From: an uncultured Acidobacteriota bacterium
GTDB lineage: Bacteria; Acidobacteriota; UBA6911; CAINFC01
Direction of reading: 5' to 3'
NCBI GenBank assembly: GCA_903847975.1
Contig: CAINFC010000050.1
Span: 21,540 to 85,539 of the forward strand
Length of the DNA stretch: 64,000 bases
A model generated the notes under the pieces. The model saw only the letters and a list, made by a program, of their open reading frames with translations, was not told where the DNA came from and ran no database searches. Position numbers and translations under genes: made by a program. Positions 51,042 to 59,409 of this stretch are shown here, piece by piece; position 1 is the stretch's first letter, and each line of letters starts with the position of its first letter.

Positions 51042-52326
51042 CCCCCTCCTCCTTCCCATCCCCTTGCGCCCGGTAAGCGGCGGCAAGAACGGCCCGTATC
51101 CCATCCAATTCCTCATCCGCAGCCCGGCCGGTTTTCCGCAGCCAATTCATCAGGGAATGCAAACATTCCGGAATCCCGGCCCTTTGGTCCGCCAGGGCGG
51201 CGGAGAAAATGGAGGGCAGATCGGGCAAGTCCGCAGCCCGGGATAAAACCGGAAGCTCGGCCAGCCGTTTCCGGGTTCTTGCCCAGCAATCCGGAGGCAT
51301 CCATTGCTCTCTCGCCTTCCGCAGATCCGCGGCCGCCTGGAAGAGGGCCTCCTCCGCGCCGGCTTTCCCTTTCCCGGCCAGCTCATCGGCGAGAAGCTCC
51401 AGTTGGCGCTCCAGAAGGAGAGTCGGCATTCCCCGGCAGGAAAGAACCCGACCGAACCAGAGTACCTGGTCCGCAATCACGCGGGCACTCAGATCGCTCA
51501 GGGAGGCCAGCCAGGCGGCATCGCTGTCGGCGAACCGCCGACCGCGGCTTCCATAGCGAATTGCAAAGTAGGGAAATTCGTCCCAGCATCGCCTCGCGGC
51601 CCGCAGCGCGGCTTCCAGAATCACGGCATCCCGGGGTACCGGATGATCGCCGGCTTCCGGATTCAGGGCGGTTGCCGTCAGTCCGCGCGCTGAGTCTGTC
51701 AAGGGGAACAAGGCGAAATGAAATCTTTCCAGGGCCTCATACATTTTCTCCGCACCCTGCATGGCGGCCGGGTGGAGCTCCCGGTTGGCCTGGTTGAGAA
51801 TAAAGGAAAACTCCTCCCAGTGAATGCGGGTCCGTTCGCCATACCCGGCATAGAAGGCTGTTCCCTGCTCCTCGGGGAAGTGAAAACAGTCCTTGATGTC
51901 CGACAGGTGAACCCGGTTCCCGCGGGTGGTCCCTTCCAGCACGTAGATAAAGCCGAGGAATTCACCGGGAGAGACCAGGACAACCTTCCGGATTTCTGCA
52001 GCGATTTCCAACGAGAGGCGGACGGCCGGGAGAATATCCGGAACGCACTTTGAGGCCAGAAAAGCCAGATCCTCGCACAGGAGCTGGAAACGCGACTTCA
52101 TGATGGAGCGGAGGCGGACCAGCAGCGGGGAAGTGGAATCGGCCAAGGCTTGCTCCATGGCGGAAAAAATAACCGCCAGACCGCGGAGCTGCCCGACATA
52201 GCTGTCGAGAGGAAGCCGGCCCTCTACCAGCGCAGTAACAAAAGGCAGCCGTTCCATGGCTTTGTGGCGGTGCCACGTGCCGGATCGCAATTTTTCCATC
52301 AGGGACAAGGCATTGGACTGGTCCAA
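51034..52326 (-). CDS. Heme oxygenase-like domain fused to an uncharacterised C-terminal domain
   Basis: 430 aa; TTG start at 52326 with AGGAG 5 nt upstream. Residues about 10-212 match biliverdin-producing heme oxygenase: GTWHRHKAMERLPF puts a likely proximal His at residue 21 (T-x3-H-x3-E), and GEFLGFIYVLEGTTRGNRV near 121-139 is the distal-helix YxLEGSxxG motif. Heme oxygenases split heme to biliverdin, CO and iron. Residues about 232-425 form a helical domain I do not recognise, with AIRYGSRGRRFADSDAAWL and RVLSCRGMPTLLLERQLELL as its most distinctive parts. First gene of a four-gene operon with a B12 photoreceptor-like protein and two kinases. It may make a bilin or, if inactive, act as a heme/bilin sensor; activity is not proven. 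Confidence 0.8.
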   Translation of the reverse strand: MDQSNALSLMEKLRSGTWHRHKAMERLPFVTALVEGRLPLDSYVGQLRGLAVIFSAMEQALADSTSPLLVRLRSIMKSRFQLLCEDLAFLASKCVPDILPAVRLSLEIAAEIRKVVLVSPGEFLGFIYVLEGTTRGNRVHLSDIKDCFHFPEEQGTAFYAGYGERTRIHWEEFSFILNQANRELHPAAMQGAEKMYEALERFHFALFPLTDSARGLTATALNPEAGDHPVPRDAVILEAALRAARRCWDEFPYFAIRYGSRGRRFADSDAAWLASLSDLSARVIADQVLWFGRVLSCRGMPTLLLERQLELLADELAGKGKAGAEEALFQAAADLRKAREQWMPPDCWARTRKRLAELPVLSRAADLPDLPSIFSAALADQRAGIPECLHSLMNWLRKTGRAADEELDGIRAVLAAAYRAQGDGKEEGGA

Positions 52327-52365
52327 GTATTCTCCTAACCGGCCAGGTCAAAGTGGTTGTTTTCT

Positions 52366-52384
52366 GTTACTTGACGTAAGCAAC
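52366..52384. promoter_or_regulatory. 19-bp near-palindrome at the operon start site (candidate operator)
   Basis: GTTACTTGACGTAAGCAAC: the arms GTTnCTT and AAGnAAC are perfect apart from one position, around a 5-bp centre. It lies at about +4 to +22 of the predicted transcript, a position where a bound repressor would block initiation or escape. Confidence 0.45.
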
Positions 52385-52393
52385 CCCAGGCAA

Positions 52394-52422
52394 ATTTTAT
52401 AGACACCTATCCGTATCGTCAA
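52394..52422 (-). promoter_or_regulatory. Promoter of the HO-B12-kinase operon
   Basis: Minus strand TTGACG (52422-52417), 17-bp spacer, TAAAAT (52399-52394) inside GTCTATAAAAT. The predicted start near 52387 leaves a leader of about 60 nt to the TTG at 52326. Confidence 0.65.
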
Positions 52423-52450
52423 GATAAAGATGCAAAGAAAACGGGATACA

Positions 52451-52598
52451 GCGGTAAAAGGTCCCCATCTCCTGGCGACAAGCCATTCCTCCTTTCTTCC
52501 TGTAATGCCAATCATTACACAGGAAGAAAGGAAGATCCGGAAGGAAGAAAGAAGAAATCATCCCATTTCGCGTGGGGAGAGGGACTTTTTGCCGGGCC
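52451..52598. repeat. Interspersed palindromic element, copy 3 (best-formed hairpin)
   Basis: Ends GCGGTAAAAGGTCCCC and GGGACTTTTTGCCGGGCC. The core hairpin pairs CCTTTCTTCCTGTAATG (52491-52507) with CATTACACAGGAAGAAAGG (52513-52531) over a 5-nt loop with one 2-nt bulge. It also has CTCCTGGCGACAAG after the left end, as in copy 2. Confidence 0.65.
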
Positions 52599-52654
52599 GT
52601 CCGACAAATGGGATTGGCTGGATCCTGACATCCGGCATGCTTCCGCGCTGCGTG

Positions 52655-54850
52655 TCAGTCGGAGCCGTCGATGACAATGACTTCATATTCGTCCAGCACC
52701 GGGAGGACGAAGCGAATGCGCCCGGCCTCCTCCCGGACCACCGGCAGGACCTGCGGATGCATGAGAGTCTTCACTTCCGCGGTACGCCCTCCGGTGCGCA
52801 CGGAGACGCGGACATTCTGCAGGGGAACCACCCGCCGGATCGGGCGGGTCATCTCCCCGGTGAAATTGATCAGGTGCAGGAGCAGCCTTTTTCCGTTCTG
52901 CTGCGAGCGCAGCACCGCTTCGACCGAGGCCGGGGCCTTTTCCAGAGCCACCGGAGAGGGCGACAGCTCCTGCACAAGGTTGGCCAGCAGGGAGTAGAAC
53001 TCCTGCAAATGGAAACCGTGGATCCCGTTTCCCAGGTCGCCGGCGAAATAGAAAACCCGACCCCGGCCCAGGCGGTTTTCGACCAGGGCGGGATCCTCCG
53101 AAAGTACCGGAATCCCGTCGTACACCCCGGTCAGCGGGCGGGTGAACTGCAGCAGCGTCTCGCCTCGCACCGCCTTCACCTGCAGGTGATAGTGCGGAGC
53201 AGGAATCAACTCGCGGTCCAGACCTTTAACGGCGAAGGTGGATTTCCGGGACTTCATGAAATCCCAGCGCTTGGGCCCTACGATCCGGCTGCCACAGGAA
53301 ACACCCAGAGCTTCACCGAGCGCCAGCTCCTTCCTCCGGTTGCCGGTTTCATCATAGAGCGAGGTTTCAAAGGAGGCCACCAGCCCGCCGCCCTGCCGGG
53401 CATACTCCGTAAGCCGGGCGGCCACTTCATCGCTCATGCAGGCCACGTTAGGCAGCAGGATCGCCTGGTATTTTCCTAGCTTTTCGGTTCGCAGGCTTTC
53501 GTCGTCCAGGACGTCAAAAGGAACCTGGGCGCGGATCAGGGCGTCGGCGAATCCGCTGAATTCTCCGTTGAGATTGCCGACCTCGCTGCGCTGCGGAACG
53601 CGGTCCAGCTCCAGCAGCTGGGCATCGGAGCCGGAATAGAAGTTGGCGCTGGTATCGGACCAGACCAGGGCAACCCGCGCCTCCGACCGGGTATCCTTGT
53701 AGTAGGTTCCGTTTTGCGCCAGAAAGCGGTTCATCTCCGCCAGGGCTTTCATCTCCGGCTGCTCGAGCTCATAGGGCCACATCCCGAACCAGACCCCGGC
53801 AGCGTTGGCCACGGTGCCGGCATACAGGAGGCGCAGCTCGGCGGCCGGCAGCAGCGAAAAGGTCCAGGGCTTGTGTCCGGCCGCGGAGAAGATGATTCGC
53901 GGCTTGCCGGCTGCCTGGCTTTCCAGCAGCCGGGCGGTGACGCCGGGCTTCCAGATCGGCACGCGGGTCAGATCTCCGCCGATGAACCCGCCCTCGCTTC
54001 CGAGCAGGTCCTGCTCCGCGATCAGAACCCGGTTGAGGCGCGCGGTGGCCCAGTTCCCTCCCCTTTCGCCGCCGTTCATGTAAAAGGCGATTTCCGGGTT
54101 GGCGGCCTTGATGATCTTCCGGGAATCGCGCAGAAAATCGGCCAGGCTGGCAGCCTGAAACGAAAGCAGGTCGGCGGCCGGACGGCCCCGCCTTTCCTTC
54201 TTGGAAGGAAGCTCACCCTGGTGAAGCTGGCGGTATTTTTCGCGGCAGTGGCGGCAATAGCAGGTTTCCGGGAAGAAGATCGGCCCGTCATAGAAAATAC
54301 CGTCGATGGGATAGGCGCAAAGATCGCGCAGAATCTGGAAAACCCACTCCCGCCAGGGGCTGTTGACGCAGAAGTCGGTGCCGGTGGTGTACACCCCGCC
54401 CAGCTCCGAGCCGTCCTCCTTGATCTGCAGCCAGTCGCGGTGCTTTGCTCCGAACTCCCGCGTGTACCAGTGCACGTTGAAATAGATCATGACCCGAATG
54501 CCGCGCTTTTTCGCTTCCGGAAGATAGCGCCGCAGATAATCTTCATTCTGCTTCCCGGCCGCCTTGCTGGAAAAATAAAAGCCCTGGTCATCCAGCCCCT
54601 TGATCAGGGTCATGATCTCGAGGTGCTCGGTGTTATAGTGCTGCCCGGCCTTTCGCGCCGCCCAGGCTTCCGGCTGACGCTGGTCCAGCTGGTTGAAGGA
54701 GCTGACCACATCGATGATCCGCAGCGGCTCGCCCTCCCACCAGTGAGATGCCGGCGTCGGCTGACCGAAAGCCGCAGCTGTCAGGCAGACCGCGGCAACC
54801 CATACAAGCCTGCCGGTTCCCCAAAACCATGAAGCCGCCCTTCTCTGCAT
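52655..54850 (-). CDS. Secreted TIM-barrel glycoside hydrolase-like protein with beta-galactosidase trimerisation-type domain
   Basis: 731 aa; AGGAGG 6 nt before the ATG. The signal peptide includes LVWVAAVCLTAAAFGQ. The N-terminal barrel has KKRGIRVMIYFNVHWYTREF and YPIDGIFYDGPIFFPETCYC near 185-200, followed by the C-x-C-x-x-C cluster CYCRHCREKYRQ seen in hypothetical GH6-like (HGH6) and related alpha-amylase-superfamily proteins. The middle domain (about 400-560, LGKYQAILLPNVACMSDEVA) resembles the beta-galactosidase trimerisation/class I amidotransferase-like fold. The C-terminal 130 residues are beta-rich (LLLHLINFTGEMTRPIRRVV). A paralog is at 60734-62680. It is the last gene of the transporter-isomerase-GH106 operon, separated by interspersed element copy 4. 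Specificity unknown. Confidence 0.78.
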   Translation of the reverse strand: MQRRAASWFWGTGRLVWVAAVCLTAAAFGQPTPASHWWEGEPLRIIDVVSSFNQLDQRQPEAWAARKAGQHYNTEHLEIMTLIKGLDDQGFYFSSKAAGKQNEDYLRRYLPEAKKRGIRVMIYFNVHWYTREFGAKHRDWLQIKEDGSELGGVYTTGTDFCVNSPWREWVFQILRDLCAYPIDGIFYDGPIFFPETCYCRHCREKYRQLHQGELPSKKERRGRPAADLLSFQAASLADFLRDSRKIIKAANPEIAFYMNGGERGGNWATARLNRVLIAEQDLLGSEGGFIGGDLTRVPIWKPGVTARLLESQAAGKPRIIFSAAGHKPWTFSLLPAAELRLLYAGTVANAAGVWFGMWPYELEQPEMKALAEMNRFLAQNGTYYKDTRSEARVALVWSDTSANFYSGSDAQLLELDRVPQRSEVGNLNGEFSGFADALIRAQVPFDVLDDESLRTEKLGKYQAILLPNVACMSDEVAARLTEYARQGGGLVASFETSLYDETGNRRKELALGEALGVSCGSRIVGPKRWDFMKSRKSTFAVKGLDRELIPAPHYHLQVKAVRGETLLQFTRPLTGVYDGIPVLSEDPALVENRLGRGRVFYFAGDLGNGIHGFHLQEFYSLLANLVQELSPSPVALEKAPASVEAVLRSQQNGKRLLLHLINFTGEMTRPIRRVVPLQNVRVSVRTGGRTAEVKTLMHPQVLPVVREEAGRIRFVLPVLDEYEVIVIDGSD

Positions 54851-54868
54851 GTTCTTCCTCCTTGCTGA

Positions 54869-55010
54869 CGGTTATTGCCACAGGCACCTGTGCGGGTGTC
54901 CTTTTTCTCATTTCTCCCTTCCCGATCTTCCCGTCTTCCTGTGAAAAAGCACCCGCAGGAAGCAAGGAAGGAGAGGAAGGAAAGCCACGAACAATCTTTT
55001 TTTGCCGAAG
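54869..55010. repeat. Interspersed palindromic element, copy 4 (divergent)
   Basis: Left end CGGTTATTGCCACAGG, internal GATCTTCCCGTCTTCCTGTG (as in copy 1), purine arm GCAGGAAGCAAGGAAGG, right end ATCTTTTTTTGCCGAAG. It lies in the gap between the GH106-like gene and the 731-aa glycosidase gene, within the presumed operon. Confidence 0.5.
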
Positions 55011-55033
55011 AAACCGGGAGTACTTTTTCTTTC

Positions 55034-57949
55034 TTATTTCTCCTGGATCAGCCGCACCGGCCCGAAAAGCCCGGAGGGAACCGGTTCCAGGTCCTTCCAC
55101 GGCTTGCCACCCGAAGTGCTCATGTTGGTGCGGGTCAGGCGCTGCGAGGCGGGCCGCCGGGCATCGCCGGCCAGGCGGTTGAACCAGTTGCCGGAAACCT
55201 CCACCCGCAGCTCGTTCGCCCCTTCCCGCATCGCCGCCGTGCAGTCGACGCGGAAGGGCGGAGTCCACAGCACGCCGAGGCGATGGCCGTTCAGCCAGAC
55301 CTCCCCGACAGCCCAGAGGTTCCCCAGATCGAGCCAGGCGCGCGGTGCCCCCTGGATCCAGCCGCGCGTCAGAGAGAAGGTTTTCCGATAGGTGCCGGTG
55401 CCGGAAAAGTATCTCACCCCGGGATCGGCATGATCCGTCCAGGAACCCGGGCGGGCCGGGTCGATGCGCGGAGGAGCCCCCCGGTTCGGTTCGAATTCGA
55501 GGCTCCATCCCTCCTGCAGCCCGATGACCTCGGGGGTCCCGGCCAGCGCCGCCGAATCGGCCCGCGCAGAGGAACCGGCTCCTGCCGGATGGCGGAAGAG
55601 AACGAAGACCGAACCGTGCTGCGGAAGAGAGAGGGGCACCTCCATGTACTCTCCCGAAATCCGGTAGAGAGAAGCGGGACGGATTTCCGCAGTGACGGGA
55701 TCCCAGAATTCGGGCTGCCGGGCCTGGACCCGGAAGCGGCAGGTTTCCTGAAGCGGCTCCGCCGTTCGGTTGCGCACAAAATAGATTTCGGTTTCATTGT
55801 CGCGACGATGAATAAAGTCCAGCGAGGAGCCCGCCACGAAATCCGGCCCGATTCCTTTCGCGGACAGCACCCCGTCCACCGGCTGCCCCCAGACAATCTG
55901 CCCCTGCCCGTGCGGCCGGCTTTGGCGGTTCTTGCCGTCCAGGTCCCCCCAGAGGCGGCCTGCCGCTTCCTGCACGCGGCGGTCCGCTTCCGGGTATCCG
56001 CTCAGCCCCAGAGCCCGCAGCGGCCGCGGACCGATCACTGTGGCCCCGGCGGCGGCCAGCTGCCCGATTTTTTCCAGCACCTCCGGGAGCATGCCGGATT
56101 CCTCCGGCAGCACCAGCACCGCGTAGCCGGTCCCGTCCGGCAGCGTCAGCCGGCCCTCGCGGACGGCCAGCCGGTGCAGGAGCACATCGGTATTGGTTAC
56201 GTCATAATCGTATCCGGCCCTCAGCCCCGGCGGGTTGCGCCGCGGCCCCACAAAGCGGTAGCCGCCGTCCCCGTAGTAATAAAGGACGTCGGCCACAAAT
56301 CGTCCGCGCTGCAGTAGAAAGGAGGAGCGCGACAGGTAATCGATAAAGGGCCTGGCCTTCGGCCACCAGGGCACGTTGCGGTTGAGGTGCGTGCCGGCCA
56401 GGTAAACCCAACCCGGCAGTCCCGCTTCCGGCGGGGCATGGGTCCAGGTGTGCCAGACAAAGTGGTTTCCGCCCTCGCAGAAAACCCGGTCGGCGCTGGG
56501 CTTCAGGTCCTGGGGCCCCTCCCGCCAGGCTTCGAAGGAAGTGAAGGATTCCATGTGCACCCGGCTCTTGCCGTAAATGTGACCGGCCGAGGCGGTCTCC
56601 TTGACTACCCAGAGATCATCTTCGTTCTGACGATAGGGCCAGAATTCTCCCTGGATTTCATCCACCGCATTGCAGGCCAGCAGGGCGTCCACCGGCACAT
56701 TGTGCACCGGAGGCCCCGGGCCGCCCGCTTCCGACTTGACCGTCAGGCCGGCCCGGTGCGCGGTCTCCCGTGCCGAACGGTAATAGGCATCCAGGAGAAC
56801 TTCGCCCAGCGTCTTGCGGTAATCGAAAAGAAAACGTTCGGTCCTTTCCGAATTTATCATCCGGGCGCCGAAAATGACCGGCAGGTAGGGCCTCATCTCA
56901 TAGCCGCGGCGGCGGCGGAATTCCTCCAGGAAGTCCGGAGACCAGATCGGCCCGCGGACTTCGTAGCTGGCCAGGTAAAGATTGGTCAGCCCGCTTTTTG
57001 CCGGAGGCCCCAGGGCTTCCCGCAGCCGGTCGATCACATAGTCCATGTGGGCGCCCGTGGCCGCCGCCTGGAGATGATCCGTGGCCCAGCCGTCGGAAGC
57101 CGGGCTGGGAACCTTGAGCCGCTCGCCGGTGTTCAGGCAGACATAGCGCAGCACCGTCCAGTTCCCCTCGGGAGCATCCCAGCGCAGCCGTCCGCCGGCA
57201 TCCATTTTATCGGACAGATCCACCACATCCTCCAGCCGTGCTACCCGGAGCGCGGATTGGCCGGCGGAGGGGAATACCCCCAGCGAGCTTCGGGTATCTC
57301 CGGATTTCCACTTTTCCCGCTCGCCGGCATCCGCACCGGAAGGCTGCCCGTCGGGGCTTTGCGCGTTTCGTATTCCCAGGACGGCCACCTCCTTGCGGAA
57401 AATCGGGCTGCCGTCCGGCGCCTTGGGCGCCCCGGCCGGCACTGCCGGAAAGTTCAGGATCACATCCACAGGCCTCCCGCCCGTCAGCGAGGTTTCCGCG
57501 GGATACAGCCCCATGCTGGCATGCCGGGGTTCGATCCAGTGCCCTCCGAGATCCCAGCTGCTGATCACCGATAGATCCACCTGCAGCCCCAGCCGCCGGG
57601 CCTGCTCGACGGAAGCACGGAGCTGGGCCATCCAGCCCGGGCTGAGAAAGGCGGGTCCGGCCGGCGGCTGCGCCGCCTTGTCTCCGCGGGCCCCCATGTC
57701 GAAGACCAGAACTCCGCCAAAGCCTGCATCCTTCATGGCCTGCAACTCCTCCGCGGCCGTGGGCCCATGAACGTACCCGTTCAGCCATATCCAATAGGCA
57801 TGAGGGCGGGCGTCGGACGGCGGATTCCGGAATCCTTTTTCCAGCGCATCGGCATTTTCGATGCCACCCGCATGGGGACTCCCATGACAAACCAGGCTCC
57901 AGGCCCCAAGCAGGAAAAGCAGACAGCCGCGCCAGCTGTATTTCAGCAT
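55034..57949 (-). CDS. Secreted GH106-like alpha-L-rhamnosidase
   Basis: 971 aa. Signal peptide MLKYSWRGCLLFLLGAWSLV. The N-terminal barrel begins FRNPPSDARPHAYWIWLNGY, the usual opening of GH106 family proteins, and continues with LQAMKDAGFGGVLVFDMGAR and VQARRLGLQVDLSVISSW-like barrel strands; MESFTSFEAW contains a candidate catalytic Glu. The middle region (YAVLVLPEESGMLPEVLEKI) is a trimerisation-like domain. The C-terminus is a jelly-roll sugar-binding domain (LDLGNLWAVGEVWLNGHRLG, LWTPPFRVDCTAAMREGANE). The predicted activity is removal of terminal L-rhamnose from polysaccharides such as rhamnogalacturonan. The ATG overlaps the isomerase stop by 7 bp, linking it to sugar uptake and isomerisation. 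Confidence 0.82.
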   Translation of the reverse strand: MLKYSWRGCLLFLLGAWSLVCHGSPHAGGIENADALEKGFRNPPSDARPHAYWIWLNGYVHGPTAAEELQAMKDAGFGGVLVFDMGARGDKAAQPPAGPAFLSPGWMAQLRASVEQARRLGLQVDLSVISSWDLGGHWIEPRHASMGLYPAETSLTGGRPVDVILNFPAVPAGAPKAPDGSPIFRKEVAVLGIRNAQSPDGQPSGADAGEREKWKSGDTRSSLGVFPSAGQSALRVARLEDVVDLSDKMDAGGRLRWDAPEGNWTVLRYVCLNTGERLKVPSPASDGWATDHLQAAATGAHMDYVIDRLREALGPPAKSGLTNLYLASYEVRGPIWSPDFLEEFRRRRGYEMRPYLPVIFGARMINSERTERFLFDYRKTLGEVLLDAYYRSARETAHRAGLTVKSEAGGPGPPVHNVPVDALLACNAVDEIQGEFWPYRQNEDDLWVVKETASAGHIYGKSRVHMESFTSFEAWREGPQDLKPSADRVFCEGGNHFVWHTWTHAPPEAGLPGWVYLAGTHLNRNVPWWPKARPFIDYLSRSSFLLQRGRFVADVLYYYGDGGYRFVGPRRNPPGLRAGYDYDVTNTDVLLHRLAVREGRLTLPDGTGYAVLVLPEESGMLPEVLEKIGQLAAAGATVIGPRPLRALGLSGYPEADRRVQEAAGRLWGDLDGKNRQSRPHGQGQIVWGQPVDGVLSAKGIGPDFVAGSSLDFIHRRDNETEIYFVRNRTAEPLQETCRFRVQARQPEFWDPVTAEIRPASLYRISGEYMEVPLSLPQHGSVFVLFRHPAGAGSSARADSAALAGTPEVIGLQEGWSLEFEPNRGAPPRIDPARPGSWTDHADPGVRYFSGTGTYRKTFSLTRGWIQGAPRAWLDLGNLWAVGEVWLNGHRLGVLWTPPFRVDCTAAMREGANELRVEVSGNWFNRLAGDARRPASQRLTRTNMSTSGGKPWKDLEPVPSGLFGPVRLIQEK

Positions 57950-59409
57950 GAGAGTTTCTCCCGTGAAATGAGAACCGTTTCGATACCCAGCGCCTCTCCG
58001 ATGCGCCGGAGAGTAGCCGCGCGGTGCCCGATCCCCAGGCTGAAATGGTGGGTGGGCCCTTCGGCTACCCAGCGCTTCAGGAAGGTGCGGACATCGGGAG
58101 GAAAGAAGCCGCGGGTGTTGGTGTTGCCGGTGGCCGGTATGGCGCCGCGCACGCTCTCCCCTTCCGCCAGGATAAACCGGAAGCGGCCGGCGGCGGTCAC
58201 CCCGATGCTCAGCATGGTAATCGGCCCTTCCCTGATACAGAACTCAACGCCCGCGCCGCTTCCCGGCTTGCCGTGATATCGGCTGAGGCTGCGCAGCACC
58301 GGCTTTCCGTCGGCGATGTTGATGTGATGCGGGCCGTCATGCCCTACCAGGACAAAGCCTTCCCGGAAATCGACGGGGTGGAATTCGGCGAGGCTGCCGC
58401 CGATTCCGATGCGGTCCATCAGCAGCATGGCCACGCAGGTTTTGAGGTCCGCTTCCCCGCACATCGGAAATCCGGCCGCAGTGAGCAGCGAATTGCCGAC
58501 AATCAGGTTGGCCAGCAGATGGCGCAGCCGGCTGTCCGGCTCCCCCTGGTAATAGTAGGCCAGCCCGTCGAGCTCGTGGAAGGCCACAAACCGGTCCAGG
58601 GCCACTGCCGCGCGGCAGGCCCCGTAAAGGTGCTCCTCGGAAAGCCGTCCGGTCAGTGGGTCGGCCCCGGGATCCGGAGTATCGAAAAGATCCCGGACTT
58701 CCTGCCTCTTGCTATCGATTTCCGCCGTCCCGGCCTTCCGCTCGAAGCGCAGCAGATCGTCGGCCTCGGTCTGGACGATGTGACATCCGAAAGCCGCGGT
58801 CAGGGCGGTCTGGTCGGTCTGCATGTCGAGCATGTGCTCGATCGGATGCCCGAAATAACCGATGCGGGCCCGCTGCACGTCGTGCAGGGCCATGGCCACA
58901 TCGCACCAGTCGGCGATCTCCGCATCCGCCTGCGGGTCGTTTTCCAAAGTTCCCAGGATGACCTCCGGCGCTCTTTTCCCCATGCGGATGGCCACCCCCG
59001 CAAATTCGGGCACGGAGCAGAAATCGTCGTTGGCCAGCTGCATCCGGGTGGTGGCCCGCGCGTAGTCCATGGCCTCCATGGGCTGCAGGGCCACCAGCAC
59101 CAGCGGTACAGTGATGCTGCGCAGGATGACCCCGAAGGTGGCCGAAGTGGCGTAAGTGAGCATGTCGCAGAAAACCAGGTCCAGGTCGGCGGCCCTCATC
59201 CGATCCGCCAAGGCGTAGCTCTCCTGCGCCTTGTCGACCATGCCGAAGTTGACGACCGTAACCCCCGTGGCCTGCACCTTGCCGGCCAGGACCGCAAGCT
59301 TGCGCAGCAGCTCCTCGCGCAGGCCGGGAAACTGCTCCCAGTATACAAAATAGCCGACGCCGAAGATGCCCACCCGGGCGGTCCGCGGTTTGCGCCGTTG
59401 TACCCTCAT
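57943..59409 (-). CDS. L-fucose/L-arabinose isomerase family protein
   Basis: 488 aa from the ATG at 59409 with AAAGGAG 8 nt upstream; the longer open frame upstream is only antisense-like sequence in the transporter gene. It begins with an alpha/beta domain (RVGIFGVGYFVYWEQFPGLR, VTVVNFGMVDKAQESYALAD). Later segments LVFCDMLTYATSATFGVILR, FPMCGEADLKTCVAMLLMDR and VGHDGPHHINIAD match the fucose/arabinose isomerase fold, where a Glu, Asp and His ligate a divalent metal. It would interconvert an aldose and a ketose inside the cell. Given the neighbouring rhamnosidase, a deoxy-sugar or uncommon pentose is likely, but classical RhaA is a different family. It overlaps the MFS stop by 4 bp and the GH106 start by 7 bp. 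Confidence 0.78.
   Translation of the reverse strand: MRVQRRKPRTARVGIFGVGYFVYWEQFPGLREELLRKLAVLAGKVQATGVTVVNFGMVDKAQESYALADRMRAADLDLVFCDMLTYATSATFGVILRSITVPLVLVALQPMEAMDYARATTRMQLANDDFCSVPEFAGVAIRMGKRAPEVILGTLENDPQADAEIADWCDVAMALHDVQRARIGYFGHPIEHMLDMQTDQTALTAAFGCHIVQTEADDLLRFERKAGTAEIDSKRQEVRDLFDTPDPGADPLTGRLSEEHLYGACRAAVALDRFVAFHELDGLAYYYQGEPDSRLRHLLANLIVGNSLLTAAGFPMCGEADLKTCVAMLLMDRIGIGGSLAEFHPVDFREGFVLVGHDGPHHINIADGKPVLRSLSRYHGKPGSGAGVEFCIREGPITMLSIGVTAAGRFRFILAEGESVRGAIPATGNTNTRGFFPPDVRTFLKRWVAEGPTHHFSLGIGHRAATLRRIGEALGIETVLISREKLSC

Larger units (their letters stand above)
52327..52654. other. Intergenic region upstream of the HO-B12-kinase operon (328 bp, no gene)
   Basis: Holds the operon promoter and operator-like palindrome (52366-52422), then the third interspersed palindromic element (52451-52598), then 56 bp up to the glycosidase stop at 52655. 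No coding frame. Confidence 0.6.
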
